DNA of 5,778 nt from assembly GCA_025963615.1 (NCBI GenBank), contig JAOQAL010000814.1, positions 1-5,778 on the forward strand. The letters run 5' to 3'. The DNA comes from Chitinophagaceae bacterium. GTDB taxonomy: Bacteria; Bacteroidota; Bacteroidia; Chitinophagales; Chitinophagaceae. The notes beneath the pieces were generated by a model. It had not been told where the DNA came from. It worked only from the letters and a program-made list of their open reading frames with translations, and did no database searches. This document shows, piece by piece, positions 1 to 5,778 of the stretch; the first letter of the stretch is position 1, and every line of letters begins with the position of its first letter. A program made the position numbers and the translations under genes.

Positions 1-540
1 TATTTCCGTACAACCTGCGGCTACCAGGTCTTCGAGCTCTTTGCGTATAAAGGGTAATAAAGCTTCAGTCACTGCGTACCGGTCTTTATATTTTTCATTA
101 GGCAGTAAACGACCGCTTAACGTATAAGGTCCGGGAACACTTGCCTTCAATATGGGCCCCGCTGGTGCTAGTTTTTTTAAGCGCAAATATTCTTTCACCA
201 CACCTAAACCGTTGGGAGCGGTTAAGTCATTTAAAATATTATTTTTCCCGCGTTGATCATGCGCCGCCGGTCCGAATTTTCTTGTTTCGTTTTCATTATT
301 CTCAATCCCCTTTATGTATCCATAAAAAGATAAATTAAAATCCAATCTCGTTTGCTCGCCATCTGTTATTACATCCAATCCGGCAGTCACCTGGTCATGA
401 ATAGCAGCAATTACGGCATCGTCAATCAATTCCTCAACATCTGCCGCTCCAAACTGGTTCAGGTTTTTCGATGAAAATTCAAGCCACCCCGGAAAAGGAT
501 AGCTGCCTATTACGGTTGTGCGTATGGGTATTTTTTGCAT
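1..540 (-). CDS. MetE C-terminal-domain-like (cobalamin-independent methionine synthase II type) protein, 3' end cut by window
   Basis: The window contains the first 180 residues of this protein; the reading frame is open to the left edge, so the C-terminus is missing. The ATG at 538-540 is preceded four codons upstream by an in-frame stop and by A/T-rich sequence, so it is the natural start. The N-terminus TTVIGSYPFPGWLE (residues 8-21), then VTAGLDVITDGEQTRLDF (about 51-68) and KASVPGPYTLSGRL (132-144), match the start of the TIM-barrel catalytic domain of cobalamin-independent methionine synthases. This is the stand-alone single-domain form, since the N-terminal MetE domain is absent. Members transfer methyl groups to thiols such as homocysteine using a zinc-bound thiolate. 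The zinc ligands lie in the missing part, so activity cannot be judged. It sits 81 bases after the lactonase-like gene, with a possible promoter in the gap, so it may be the last operon gene or a separate unit. Family confidence is high; substrate is unknown. Confidence 0.85.
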   Translation of the reverse strand, partial: MQKIPIRTTVIGSYPFPGWLEFSSKNLNQFGAADVEELIDDAVIAAIHDQVTAGLDVITDGEQTRLDFNLSFYGYIKGIENNENETRKFGPAAHDQRGKNNILNDLTAPNGLGVVKEYLRLKKLAPAGPILKASVPGPYTLSGRLLPNEKYKDRYAVTEALLPFIRKELEDLVAAGCTEI

Positions 541-569
541 AATTTGTTTTTATTAAACGCGGTCCTGTT

Positions 570-577
570 CAAAAATA
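570..577 (-). promoter_or_regulatory. Possible Bacteroidota -7 promoter element before the MetE-like gene
   Basis: The minus strand reads TATTTTTG here, an exact match to the Bacteroidota -7 consensus TAnnTTTG. It lies about 30 bases before the ATG, which would give a leader of roughly 20-25 bases. No TTTG-like -33 element was found at the expected 19-21 base spacing, and such matches arise easily in A/T-rich gaps. It could give the MetE-like gene its own transcript. Confidence 0.25.
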
Positions 578-621
578 ATCTTTCCTTACCATGAAATGTA
601 ATCATGTTACCTTATACAGCC

Positions 622-1572
622 TTAGTTCATAAAGGAATAAAGCTTCTGTGGATTGGTAAAAAATAATTTTTCAAAAAAGCTACCAAGCCCTCTTTTTTCA
701 AGCTCCTGCCTGAATACGGTAACCAGGAAAACCAATCCCGGTTGCCCGCCGTAGGATTTCCAATAGGTGTTTCTTGCCATATCCATACCGATCACAATTC
801 GATCTCCGTATTGTGACAATAAATTTTCAAGTAAGGTGTAGGTCCAGTTATCTTCTTTTGTTTTCCAACGGAAATGGCTGTCGTATTCCACGTAGACCCC
901 TGTTTGCATCAGTTCTTTATGGTAACCAAGGTCTTTTTGTTTGTCTACATGCGATAAAACAACATGGCTGAGATCGGCACCCAGTTTTTGGAATAATCGC
1001 ACCTGCTCCAGGGCCTGATTGCCACTATTGGTATGCGTTAGTACCGGAGCCCCGGTTTCAAGATGGGCATTTACCACCGCTTCAAAAATTTTATGCTGGT
1101 GTGCCGTAATCTTCTCATCGCCTGTAGCCAGTTTTATCAAGCCTGCTTTATGGATTGTCCGTTTTACAAGCGGACAATTGTAATCATATTCATCAATTCC
1201 TGTGGTTATATCCTTTATGAATAGATCAGTCAGTTCAGTGGTTGACAAATGATAACGCCAGTGATTGGGCGGGTAATAGATTTCAAGATGTATACCGGTA
1301 GGAGCTATAATATTCACTTTTGAATTACGGGATACTTCAGCCAGTTTCAAAACGTTTCTGCCGCAGGCAGCGGGCATGGTATCCACGAGCGTCCGGCCAC
1401 CGTGGTGATAGAATTCACGCAGTTCTGCCGTAATCAGAGCGGTATCATTTAAAATAAAATCCGGGTTGGTTACTGTTGAAAAACCTTCTTCAATGACTAC
1501 ATGTTCATGTGAATAGGTCAGGCCCATTTTATCGGGTGGTATATCCCCCAGCACAGTTCTTACAAAGGACAT
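622..1572 (-). CDS. Phosphotriesterase-family metal-dependent hydrolase, probable (phospho)sugar lactonase
   Basis: This 316-residue protein is a complete member of the phosphotriesterase-related group (COG1735) of the amidohydrolase superfamily, at about the usual length. All expected binuclear metal ligands are visible: H22 and H24 in SHEHV near the N-terminus, K147 (candidate carboxylated bridging lysine) in AGLIKLATG, H180 in LTHTNSG, H208 in LSHVDK and D264 in IGMDMARNTYW. The C-terminal FFTNPQKLYSF (304-314) is the usual family ending. Despite the name, most bacterial relatives are not organophosphatases; characterised ones include lactonases, for example an enzyme of Mycoplasma synoviae acting on phosphorylated pentonolactones. 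It is predicted cytoplasmic, with no signal peptide. It begins 8 bases after the FAD oxidoreductase stop, so the two are almost certainly co-transcribed, and a lactone made by an oxidase in this operon is a natural substrate. Substrate is inferred; family and intact metal site are seen. Confidence 0.92.
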   Translation of the reverse strand: MSFVRTVLGDIPPDKMGLTYSHEHVVIEEGFSTVTNPDFILNDTALITAELREFYHHGGRTLVDTMPAACGRNVLKLAEVSRNSKVNIIAPTGIHLEIYYPPNHWRYHLSTTELTDLFIKDITTGIDEYDYNCPLVKRTIHKAGLIKLATGDEKITAHQHKIFEAVVNAHLETGAPVLTHTNSGNQALEQVRLFQKLGADLSHVVLSHVDKQKDLGYHKELMQTGVYVEYDSHFRWKTKEDNWTYTLLENLLSQYGDRIVIGMDMARNTYWKSYGGQPGLVFLVTVFRQELEKRGLGSFFEKLFFTNPQKLYSFMN

Positions 1573-1580
1573 AGTAAAAG

Positions 1581-2972
1581 TTATGTTTTTGTCTTTTTGC
1601 TGATAAAATTATTTTTCCAGCCCGCCCGGGACGTATCTGCCGGTGAAACGGGTGACTCCAAGACCTGTCCAAGCTTTACCAGGTCATTTCTTAATGTCTC
1701 AATAGCTATGTCGTTTGCGCCGCAATCTTTTTGCAATGATTGTATAGCAGCGAGGCCCGCAGCCTGACCCATACTCATAGTCTGCGCCATAGAGCGACAG
1801 GAAGCATGTGCGTCATGTGTAGCCGAAAAACAACGGCCCACCACCCACGTCAAATTATTTCCGGCAGGAACAATCGTTCCGTAGGGAACACCATATATAC
1901 CGGCGCCGGGAATATATTCCCAATAGGTTTCATCCTGCCCGTCTTTGCCTTTCCGGTGATCTTCAATCGGGGCGCCACAAAGCAATATAGAAGAATCTGG
2001 TATGGCACCCGTAAGACATTCCTCCTTGGTAAGCCGGTGTTCGCCATATACCCTGCGGGTTTCCCGTACACCTATCTGATGTGATAAGCCGATAATCTTC
2101 GAATCTTCATATCCGGGAATCTGATCGCGAAAAAAATCTTCATATACAAAGGCCTGCCTGCGGCCTTCTATTTCCGCTTTTGTTAATTCCTCAATTTTTA
2201 ATGCACTGAGATCCGTAACTTTTACCGCCACAGTCGAAATACATTTGGGCTGGCACATTTCATGTGCTGAACCCTCCTTCCTCGGCAATAGATGTGTTTT
2301 GTTTTCAAAAGCGGTTCCCATTTTTTCCTTCAGCATTTTATTACCGCCTGCCTTTTCAAATTTCTGCTGATCCACATTGCACATCCTGAAAGTCGTTGTC
2401 ATACTTTGTGCCGGTTCTTTTTCTCCTGCCAGTTCAAACCCGCAACCAGCGAGGTAACAAAAGTCCGCATCACCGCTTGCATCAATCACCCTTTTGGTTT
2501 TTATCTTATAAAAACCCGATTTATTCCAGAAAATACCGGTCACCCGTTCCTTTTCCTCCTGTACTACCTCTACTAAAGAAGTATGCAGTAAGTATTGTAT
2601 TCCCGCTTCTGTTATCAACCGGTCCCATACCCGTTTTAAACGTTCCGGGTTATAATTCACACCCGTACCGGCCCCATAGGTATTAGGGCGCAAAAAAATA
2701 TCGTCGGTTTTGTCCAGTTCATTTACTACGGTATCCGGCAACCCTCCAACAATTTTCCTGGACACGGTACCCGGTGTAAAAAAACCATAAAAAGTATCCA
2801 GCATTTGTGTAGAAGTACCTCCAGGGAATCCATACCGCTCAACAAGCATTACATGAAAACTCTTTTCCCTGGCAGCAGCCAACGCTGCGATACAACCTGA
2901 CGAACCGGCGCCAATCACCAGCACATCAGTTTCGGCCAGCAAAGGAATTGTATGATGATTAAACAAGTTCAC
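1581..2972 (-). CDS. FAD-dependent oxidoreductase, FAD_oxidored (PF12831) type
   Basis: This 463-residue flavoprotein opens with a Rossmann fold: DVLVIGAGSSG (residues 16-26) is the GxGxxG dinucleotide motif, and E45 at the end of the second strand is placed to bind the FAD ribose. GFPGGTST (48-55) and VIDASGDAD (162-170) are further FAD-binding segments typical of this family. GVRETRRVYG (301-310) and the C-terminal block VGRCFSATHDAHASCRSMAQ (378-397), continuing to about 409, are also hallmarks. There is no signal peptide or membrane segment, so it should act in the cytoplasm. Members often lie in carbohydrate gene clusters but have few assigned reactions; oxidation of a sugar or sugar derivative is an inference. 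The start is GTG at 2970-2972, because an in-frame stop lies seven codons upstream with no ATG between. It follows the SIS gene by 14 bases and precedes the lactonase-like gene by 8. CQPKC at 240-244 is a cysteine pair with no assigned role. Confidence 0.9.
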   Translation of the reverse strand: MNLFNHHTIPLLAETDVLVIGAGSSGCIAALAAAREKSFHVMLVERYGFPGGTSTQMLDTFYGFFTPGTVSRKIVGGLPDTVVNELDKTDDIFLRPNTYGAGTGVNYNPERLKRVWDRLITEAGIQYLLHTSLVEVVQEEKERVTGIFWNKSGFYKIKTKRVIDASGDADFCYLAGCGFELAGEKEPAQSMTTTFRMCNVDQQKFEKAGGNKMLKEKMGTAFENKTHLLPRKEGSAHEMCQPKCISTVAVKVTDLSALKIEELTKAEIEGRRQAFVYEDFFRDQIPGYEDSKIIGLSHQIGVRETRRVYGEHRLTKEECLTGAIPDSSILLCGAPIEDHRKGKDGQDETYWEYIPGAGIYGVPYGTIVPAGNNLTWVVGRCFSATHDAHASCRSMAQTMSMGQAAGLAAIQSLQKDCGANDIAIETLRNDLVKLGQVLESPVSPADTSRAGWKNNFISKKTKT

Positions 2973-2986
2973 TACGATCGGATAAT

Positions 2987-3766
2987 TTATTTACCTGCAT
3001 TTTTATACAACTCAGCCAACCGGTGCGCATGTTCGTCATAGGCGCTCTCAAATAATTCGGTTGCCTTTTCGTTGCCAACCAAAACGCCGGCGGTTAGTAC
3101 TTTAGGCGGAGATCCGGCTTCTGTCAATAAGCTGGCGACTTCTGCCTTTATGCTGTTCACAATCATCACACCCCCCACAGTGGAGCCAGGAGAAACCGGA
3201 GTTGCCAGTCCGGGTATCGTTATCATAGAATCTCCAACCGGTGCGCCGCTATCTAATATCAGGTCTGCAAAGTCTCCCAGTTTTTTTTTATCCGCTCTTT
3301 TACTGGTACTTTTTTCCATATGATCTTTTGTAACCAGCGCTACCACTTTTATTTTCTTCCGTTGAAATAATTCGGCCATTTCGATGGGCACGATATTGCA
3401 ACCGCTGGATGAAATAACCAATGCGGTATCTCTTTCATCCAGCCCGAAATTCCGAAGAATACGGTCAGCCAACCCCGTTACATTTTCCAAAAACATAGCC
3501 TGTCGTTGCCCATTGGCTCCTACTACATTATTATGATAGGTGAGTGATAACTCAACAATGGGATTGAAACCCGGAAAAGATCCATAACGTGGCCACATTT
3601 CTTCAGCCATGATCCGGCTATGCCCACTGCCAAATACATGTACCATCCTGCCTTGTAAAATAGTTTGCGAAAACCATTCCGCTGCCAGTTTAATTTGCGT
3701 TTGCTGTCTTTTTATTTTTTCAATAATTCCAGCACAGTTTTCTAAATATGTTTCCGTTAAATTCAT
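2987..3766 (-). CDS. SIS-domain protein, UPF0309 type (putative sugar-phosphate isomerase/lyase)
   Basis: The 259-residue protein is a single SIS (sugar isomerase) domain, the fold that binds phosphosugars. Key blocks are VFGSGHSRIMAEEMWPRYG (44-62), the Ser-rich phosphate-binding loop VISSSGCNIVPIEMA (117-131), VSPGSTVGG (191-199) and AGSPPKV (217-223). Together they match the UPF0309 group rather than MurNAc-6-phosphate etherases or phosphoheptose isomerases. The N-terminal 35 residues are helical and polar, as is usual. No UPF0309 substrate is known to me; the fold predicts isomerisation, epimerisation or cleavage of a sugar phosphate. It starts 24 bases after the ROK kinase stop and ends 14 bases before the FAD oxidoreductase, so it would act on the product of the kinase. 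The ATG at 3764-3766 has A/T-rich upstream sequence; a purine-rich AGGGAG is 18 bases away, too far for a normal ribosome site. A run of nine A residues encodes K160-K162. Confidence 0.9.
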   Translation of the reverse strand: MNLTETYLENCAGIIEKIKRQQTQIKLAAEWFSQTILQGRMVHVFGSGHSRIMAEEMWPRYGSFPGFNPIVELSLTYHNNVVGANGQRQAMFLENVTGLADRILRNFGLDERDTALVISSSGCNIVPIEMAELFQRKKIKVVALVTKDHMEKSTSKRADKKKLGDFADLILDSGAPVGDSMITIPGLATPVSPGSTVGGVMIVNSIKAEVASLLTEAGSPPKVLTAGVLVGNEKATELFESAYDEHAHRLAELYKNAGK

Positions 3767-3790
3767 GCGTATATTTTTAAATAACTCCCT

Positions 3791-4684
3791 TCAGGAATTA
3801 ACTGTTTCTCCAGCAAAACAGGCTGCACCTATAGCTCCTGCCATATCCCCAAAAGCCGCTTTTATAATTTCCGTTTTGTGTCCCCCGATCCGCCATTCGT
3901 ATAACGATAAAAAACTTGCGAGCGGCTCAAATAAATCTTTTCCAGCTTCCGTAATGCCTCCACCCAATACTACACATTCGGGTGATAAAACATTTGTAAC
4001 CGATGCAATACCGATGGCCAGTTTACGGACCGAAGTTAGCCATACCGAGTGCGCCCAGTAATCTCCTGCCCGGTATGCTTCCAGAAGTTCATGGGTTGAT
4101 TGAAATTTTCCCAGTGAACGTTTTTGAATAGTCACATTCCCTATTGCATTTTCCAGGCTGCCTGGCATCCCTGTTACATCCTGCTCACCATCCGAATCAA
4201 CCACCATATGTCCTATATGACCCGCTTTATGAAAGGCACCCTGGTAAGGTTTTCCTTCAATCAATAGGGCTCCCCCTACACCGGTTCCCAGGGTGAGCAT
4301 AGCAACATTTTTTTTATTTTTCGCAACACCTAATCTTGCTTCCGCCATTAATGCTGCTACCGCATCATTTAAAATCCGGACCGGTTGTTGTAAAAACGCA
4401 GACCAGTTAAAATTTTCCAATCCCTGCAAACGGCCCGGCATGTAAGCAATAGCAGTATTGTCTACGTTTGGAATGCCGGGAGCCGAAATTCCAATGACTA
4501 TTCTTTTTGAATTTGAAAAAGTATATAAGTCCTGAACCGTTTGTTTGACAGCATTTTTCCACATTAAATCATCCCCGTCATTCGTGGGCGTATAGCTCTG
4601 GTGCAGCGTTTTTCCAGCCGCATCCAATGCCACTCCTTTAATGCGGGTACCCCCTAAATCAATACCAATTGTAACCAATGACAT
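3791..4684 (-). CDS. ROK-family sugar kinase, zinc motif absent
   Basis: The 297-residue protein is a full-length ROK kinase of the actin-like ATPase fold and lacks the N-terminal helix-turn-helix of ROK repressors, so it is an enzyme. The phosphate-1 loop IGIDLGGTRIKG is at 6-17, the catalytic aspartate is D107 in ILNDAVAALMAE, the phosphate-2 loop LGTGVGGALL is at 132-141, and the adenosine-side block CVVLGGGI is at 237-244. Two differences from typical glucokinases stand out. The CxCGxxGCxE zinc site is replaced by TGMPGSLENAIGN (171-183), keeping E178 but none of the three cysteines; only C237 and C289 exist in the whole protein. The GExGH hexose-contact motif reads GHIGH (155-159). The substrate is therefore probably not plain glucose and cannot be named. 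It begins after a 77-base gap that may hold a promoter, and it leads the tight block with the SIS, FAD and lactonase-like genes. Confidence 0.92.
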   Translation of the reverse strand: MSLVTIGIDLGGTRIKGVALDAAGKTLHQSYTPTNDGDDLMWKNAVKQTVQDLYTFSNSKRIVIGISAPGIPNVDNTAIAYMPGRLQGLENFNWSAFLQQPVRILNDAVAALMAEARLGVAKNKKNVAMLTLGTGVGGALLIEGKPYQGAFHKAGHIGHMVVDSDGEQDVTGMPGSLENAIGNVTIQKRSLGKFQSTHELLEAYRAGDYWAHSVWLTSVRKLAIGIASVTNVLSPECVVLGGGITEAGKDLFEPLASFLSLYEWRIGGHKTEIIKAAFGDMAGAIGAACFAGETVNS

Positions 4685-4691
4685 GATAATT

Positions 4692-4699
4692 CAAAAATA
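4692..4699 (-). promoter_or_regulatory. Possible Bacteroidota -7 element before the ROK kinase gene
   Basis: The minus strand reads TATTTTTG, an exact TAnnTTTG match, only 7 bases before the ATG. If real it would give an almost leaderless transcript. No -33 TTTG is seen at 19-21 bases. The surroundings are A/T-rich, so chance or a translation-enhancing A/T tract are equally good explanations. Confidence 0.18.
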
Positions 4700-4710
4700 T
4701 TAATCAATTT

Positions 4711-4738
4711 AAAAATGCCCTGGTTTTCTCACCAGCAT
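4711..4738 (-). terminator. Imperfect hairpin followed by a short T-run between SDR and ROK genes
   Basis: On the minus strand ATGCTGGT (4738-4731) can pair with ACCA and GCAT (4724-4715) around a 6-base loop GAGAAA, leaving a two-base GG bulge. The right arm runs into T-rich sequence. The arrangement resembles a weak intrinsic terminator or attenuator that could reduce read-through from the SDR into the ROK block. The stem is short and the T-run only five bases, so it may be no more than a transcript-processing structure or chance. Confidence 0.3.
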
Positions 4739-4761
4739 ATATTATACACCCGATGTCACCA

Positions 4762-5553
4762 TTAAAATTGCCCCTCACTGACACTCCATCCGCCGTCTAC
4801 AGCGATAACCTGTCCAGTGGTGAACTTTGAAAGACCAGACATGAAATAAACGGCTAACCCATCAAGGTCTGCCGCGTCACCAATTCTTCCGCCATCCAGG
4901 GGTTGTTTAGTTTGAATATAAGCCTGGATCTTTTCATCACCCGCAGCTCTTTGCGCCATCGGTGTTTCAACCAAACCGGGCGCAATAACATTTACCCGTA
5001 TATTATTCTTTGCATAATAGGATGCTATTGATTTGCTAAAACCAATAATGGCTGATTTAGCAGCCGCATAAGCATGTGTGGTAAAGTATTCTGGTGAAGG
5101 AGAATAGCCAAGCACAGAGCCCATATTTAATATGGACCCGCCATTCCCCAGTTGTAAAAATTTTTTTATAGCCGCCTGGTTCGATAACATCATCGATGTA
5201 AGATTTAATTCCATCGTTTTATTCCATCCATCCAGTGTCAATTCGTGCAACGGCCCGTCACCAAACTTTCTTCCACTGCCCCCTGCTACATGGTATAACC
5301 CATCAAAACCACCCCACTCCTTAATACAATAATCAATAGCTTTTACCGCTGTCTCCGCATTTGCCGCGTCAGCAGCTAATACTTCAGCATTTTTTCCCAA
5401 CAGCTTCTTTGCAATAGCGGCACTATCGGTATTTCTTCCCACCACGATTACTTTAGCGCCATGGTTCACAAAAGTTTGCGCAGCAGATAACCCTAAGCCT
5501 GTGGTACCGCCAATGACAACTATTTTTTTATCTTCTAAAGTCTGATTGCTCAC
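4762..5553 (-). CDS. Short-chain dehydrogenase/reductase (SDR), classical type
   Basis: The 263-residue protein is a classical SDR of normal length with an NAD(P)-binding Rossmann fold. The cofactor loop VIGGTTGLGLSAA covers 13-25; R40 ends the second strand (VVGR), and its basic charge hints at NADP(H) without proving it. The catalytic set is complete: N117, S146 (NMGSVLGY), Y162 and K166 (AYAAAKSA). APGLVETPM (191-199) and AVDGGW (251-256) are standard C-terminal motifs. The usual NNAG after the fourth strand is replaced by HVAGGSG (88-94), continuing as RKFGDGPLHE. The GTG at 5551-5553 is chosen because an in-frame TAA lies four codons upstream and no other start precedes the cofactor loop. 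It should interconvert a hydroxyl and a carbonyl in the cytoplasm, plausibly on a sugar or sugar acid given its neighbours, although SDR substrates cannot be read from sequence. It lies 77 bases upstream of the ROK gene on the same strand. Confidence 0.92.
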   Translation of the reverse strand: MSNQTLEDKKIVVIGGTTGLGLSAAQTFVNHGAKVIVVGRNTDSAAIAKKLLGKNAEVLAADAANAETAVKAIDYCIKEWGGFDGLYHVAGGSGRKFGDGPLHELTLDGWNKTMELNLTSMMLSNQAAIKKFLQLGNGGSILNMGSVLGYSPSPEYFTTHAYAAAKSAIIGFSKSIASYYAKNNIRVNVIAPGLVETPMAQRAAGDEKIQAYIQTKQPLDGGRIGDAADLDGLAVYFMSGLSKFTTGQVIAVDGGWSVSEGQF

Positions 5554-5599
5554 AGAAAAAATTTATACTGCCTGCTAATATAAAACTTTAACCCGGGTG

Positions 5600-5620
5600 T
5601 TGAATATTGAAAATTGAAGT
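5600..5620. repeat. Three tandem 7-bp direct repeats (TTGAANN)
   Basis: The plus strand reads TTGAATA, TTGAAAA and TTGAAGT back to back, an exact 7-base spacing of TTGAA. It lies in the 84-base gap between the unknown upstream gene and the SDR, about 47 bases before the SDR start. It could be an operator for a regulator of the operon, a dispersed intergenic repeat, or chance in A/T-rich sequence. Confidence 0.5.
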
Positions 5621-5637
5621 TTAGTTATTTTTATCTG

Positions 5638-5778
5638 CTACTTCGCCTTTTTATCCTTTACTTCTGTTGTATCCGTTACCAGTACAGGAACTATATACCC
5701 GCCAGAATCTAATGTTGTTTTCGGAAACATTCTTCGCAAATCGGGCCATTCATTTTTGTCAACAGCAGACTGATAAAG
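5638..5778 (-). CDS. C-terminal fragment of an unrecognised protein
   Basis: The last 46 codons of a minus-strand gene are present, entering from the right edge and ending at TAG (5638-5640). The other minus-strand frame checked, ending at the TAA at 5621-5623, is broken by further stops, and this frame reads as ordinary protein. Visible sequence includes NEWPDLRRMFPKTTLDSGGY (residues 9-28) and IVPVLVTDTTEVKDKKAK (29-46), ending in a hydrophilic lysine-rich tail. I do not recognise the family from this tail. It lies on the same strand 84 bases upstream of the SDR, with no convincing terminator between, so it could be the preceding gene of the same operon. Confidence 0.6.
   Translation of the reverse strand, partial: LYQSAVDKNEWPDLRRMFPKTTLDSGGYIVPVLVTDTTEVKDKKAK

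Noticed and set aside
141..338. 65-codon plus-strand open frame
   Set aside because: It is antisense to the MetE-like coding sequence, which is open and conserved throughout.
590..606. Inverted repeat CATGA-N7-TCATG between lactonase and MetE-like genes
   Set aside because: Five-base arms without extension are expected by chance, and no T-run follows on the minus strand.
1740..2084. 114-codon plus-strand open frame
   Set aside because: It is antisense to the FAD oxidoreductase, within its conserved C-terminal half, and has no recognisable motif.
2987..3766. MurNAc-6-phosphate etherase (MurQ) call for the SIS protein next to a ROK kinase
   Set aside because: MurQ signature blocks are absent; the GSGHSRIMAEEMWPR and GSPPKV blocks fit UPF0309.
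3785..3790. AGGGAG as a Shine-Dalgarno site for the SIS gene
   Set aside because: It is 18 bases from the ATG, too far, and other genes here lack such motifs.
3609..4061. 150-codon plus-strand open frame
   Set aside because: It lies antisense over the SIS and ROK genes, whose conserved motifs are clear; the translation shows no domain and reads as a shadow.
5558..5565. TAAATTTT as a -7 promoter element for the SDR
   Set aside because: The final G of TAnnTTTG is missing, no -33 partner is spaced correctly, and the start point would fall at the GTG.
5591..5598. ACCCGGGT palindrome as a terminator for the upstream gene
   Set aside because: It has no loop and no T-run, so it is not an intrinsic terminator; at most it is part of a binding site.

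Overview
The window holds one minus-strand run of metabolic genes. It probably comes from a member of the Bacteroidota, most likely Chitinophagaceae or a relative. Three things suggest this: moderate GC with A/T-rich gaps, start codons preceded by A/T-rich sequence instead of Shine-Dalgarno motifs, and exact matches to the Bacteroidota -7 promoter element TAnnTTTG. The assignment rests on sequence style and protein flavour; no marker gene is present. No RNA gene, CRISPR array, insertion sequence, transporter or transcription regulator is visible, and no gene-free stretch exceeds 90 bases.

In transcription order (right to left) the layout is as follows. First comes the last 46 codons of an unrecognised protein (5638-5778). 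After an 84-base gap containing three 7-bp direct repeats comes a short-chain dehydrogenase/reductase (SDR, 4762-5553, GTG start). After a 77-base gap with a hairpin and a promoter-like element comes a tight block: a ROK-family sugar kinase (3791-4684), a UPF0309-type SIS-domain protein (2987-3766), an FAD-dependent oxidoreductase of the FAD_oxidored type (1581-2972, GTG start) and a phosphotriesterase-family metallohydrolase/lactonase (622-1572). These four are separated by only 24, 14 and 8 bases. After a further 81-base gap comes the N-terminal part of a MetE C-terminal-domain-like methyltransferase (1-540), which runs off the left edge.

Read together, the genes look like an intracellular carbohydrate pathway. 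The kinase would phosphorylate a sugar or sugar derivative, the SIS protein would isomerise or cleave the sugar phosphate, the SDR and/or FAD enzyme would oxidise a hydroxyl or lactol, and the lactonase would open the resulting (phospho)lactone. The families are clear, but substrate and step order are inference. The most notable details are a ROK kinase that has lost the zinc-binding cysteines and carries GHIGH in place of GExGH, the pairing of UPF0309 with a phosphotriesterase-family lactonase, and the unexplained MetE-like gene at the end.
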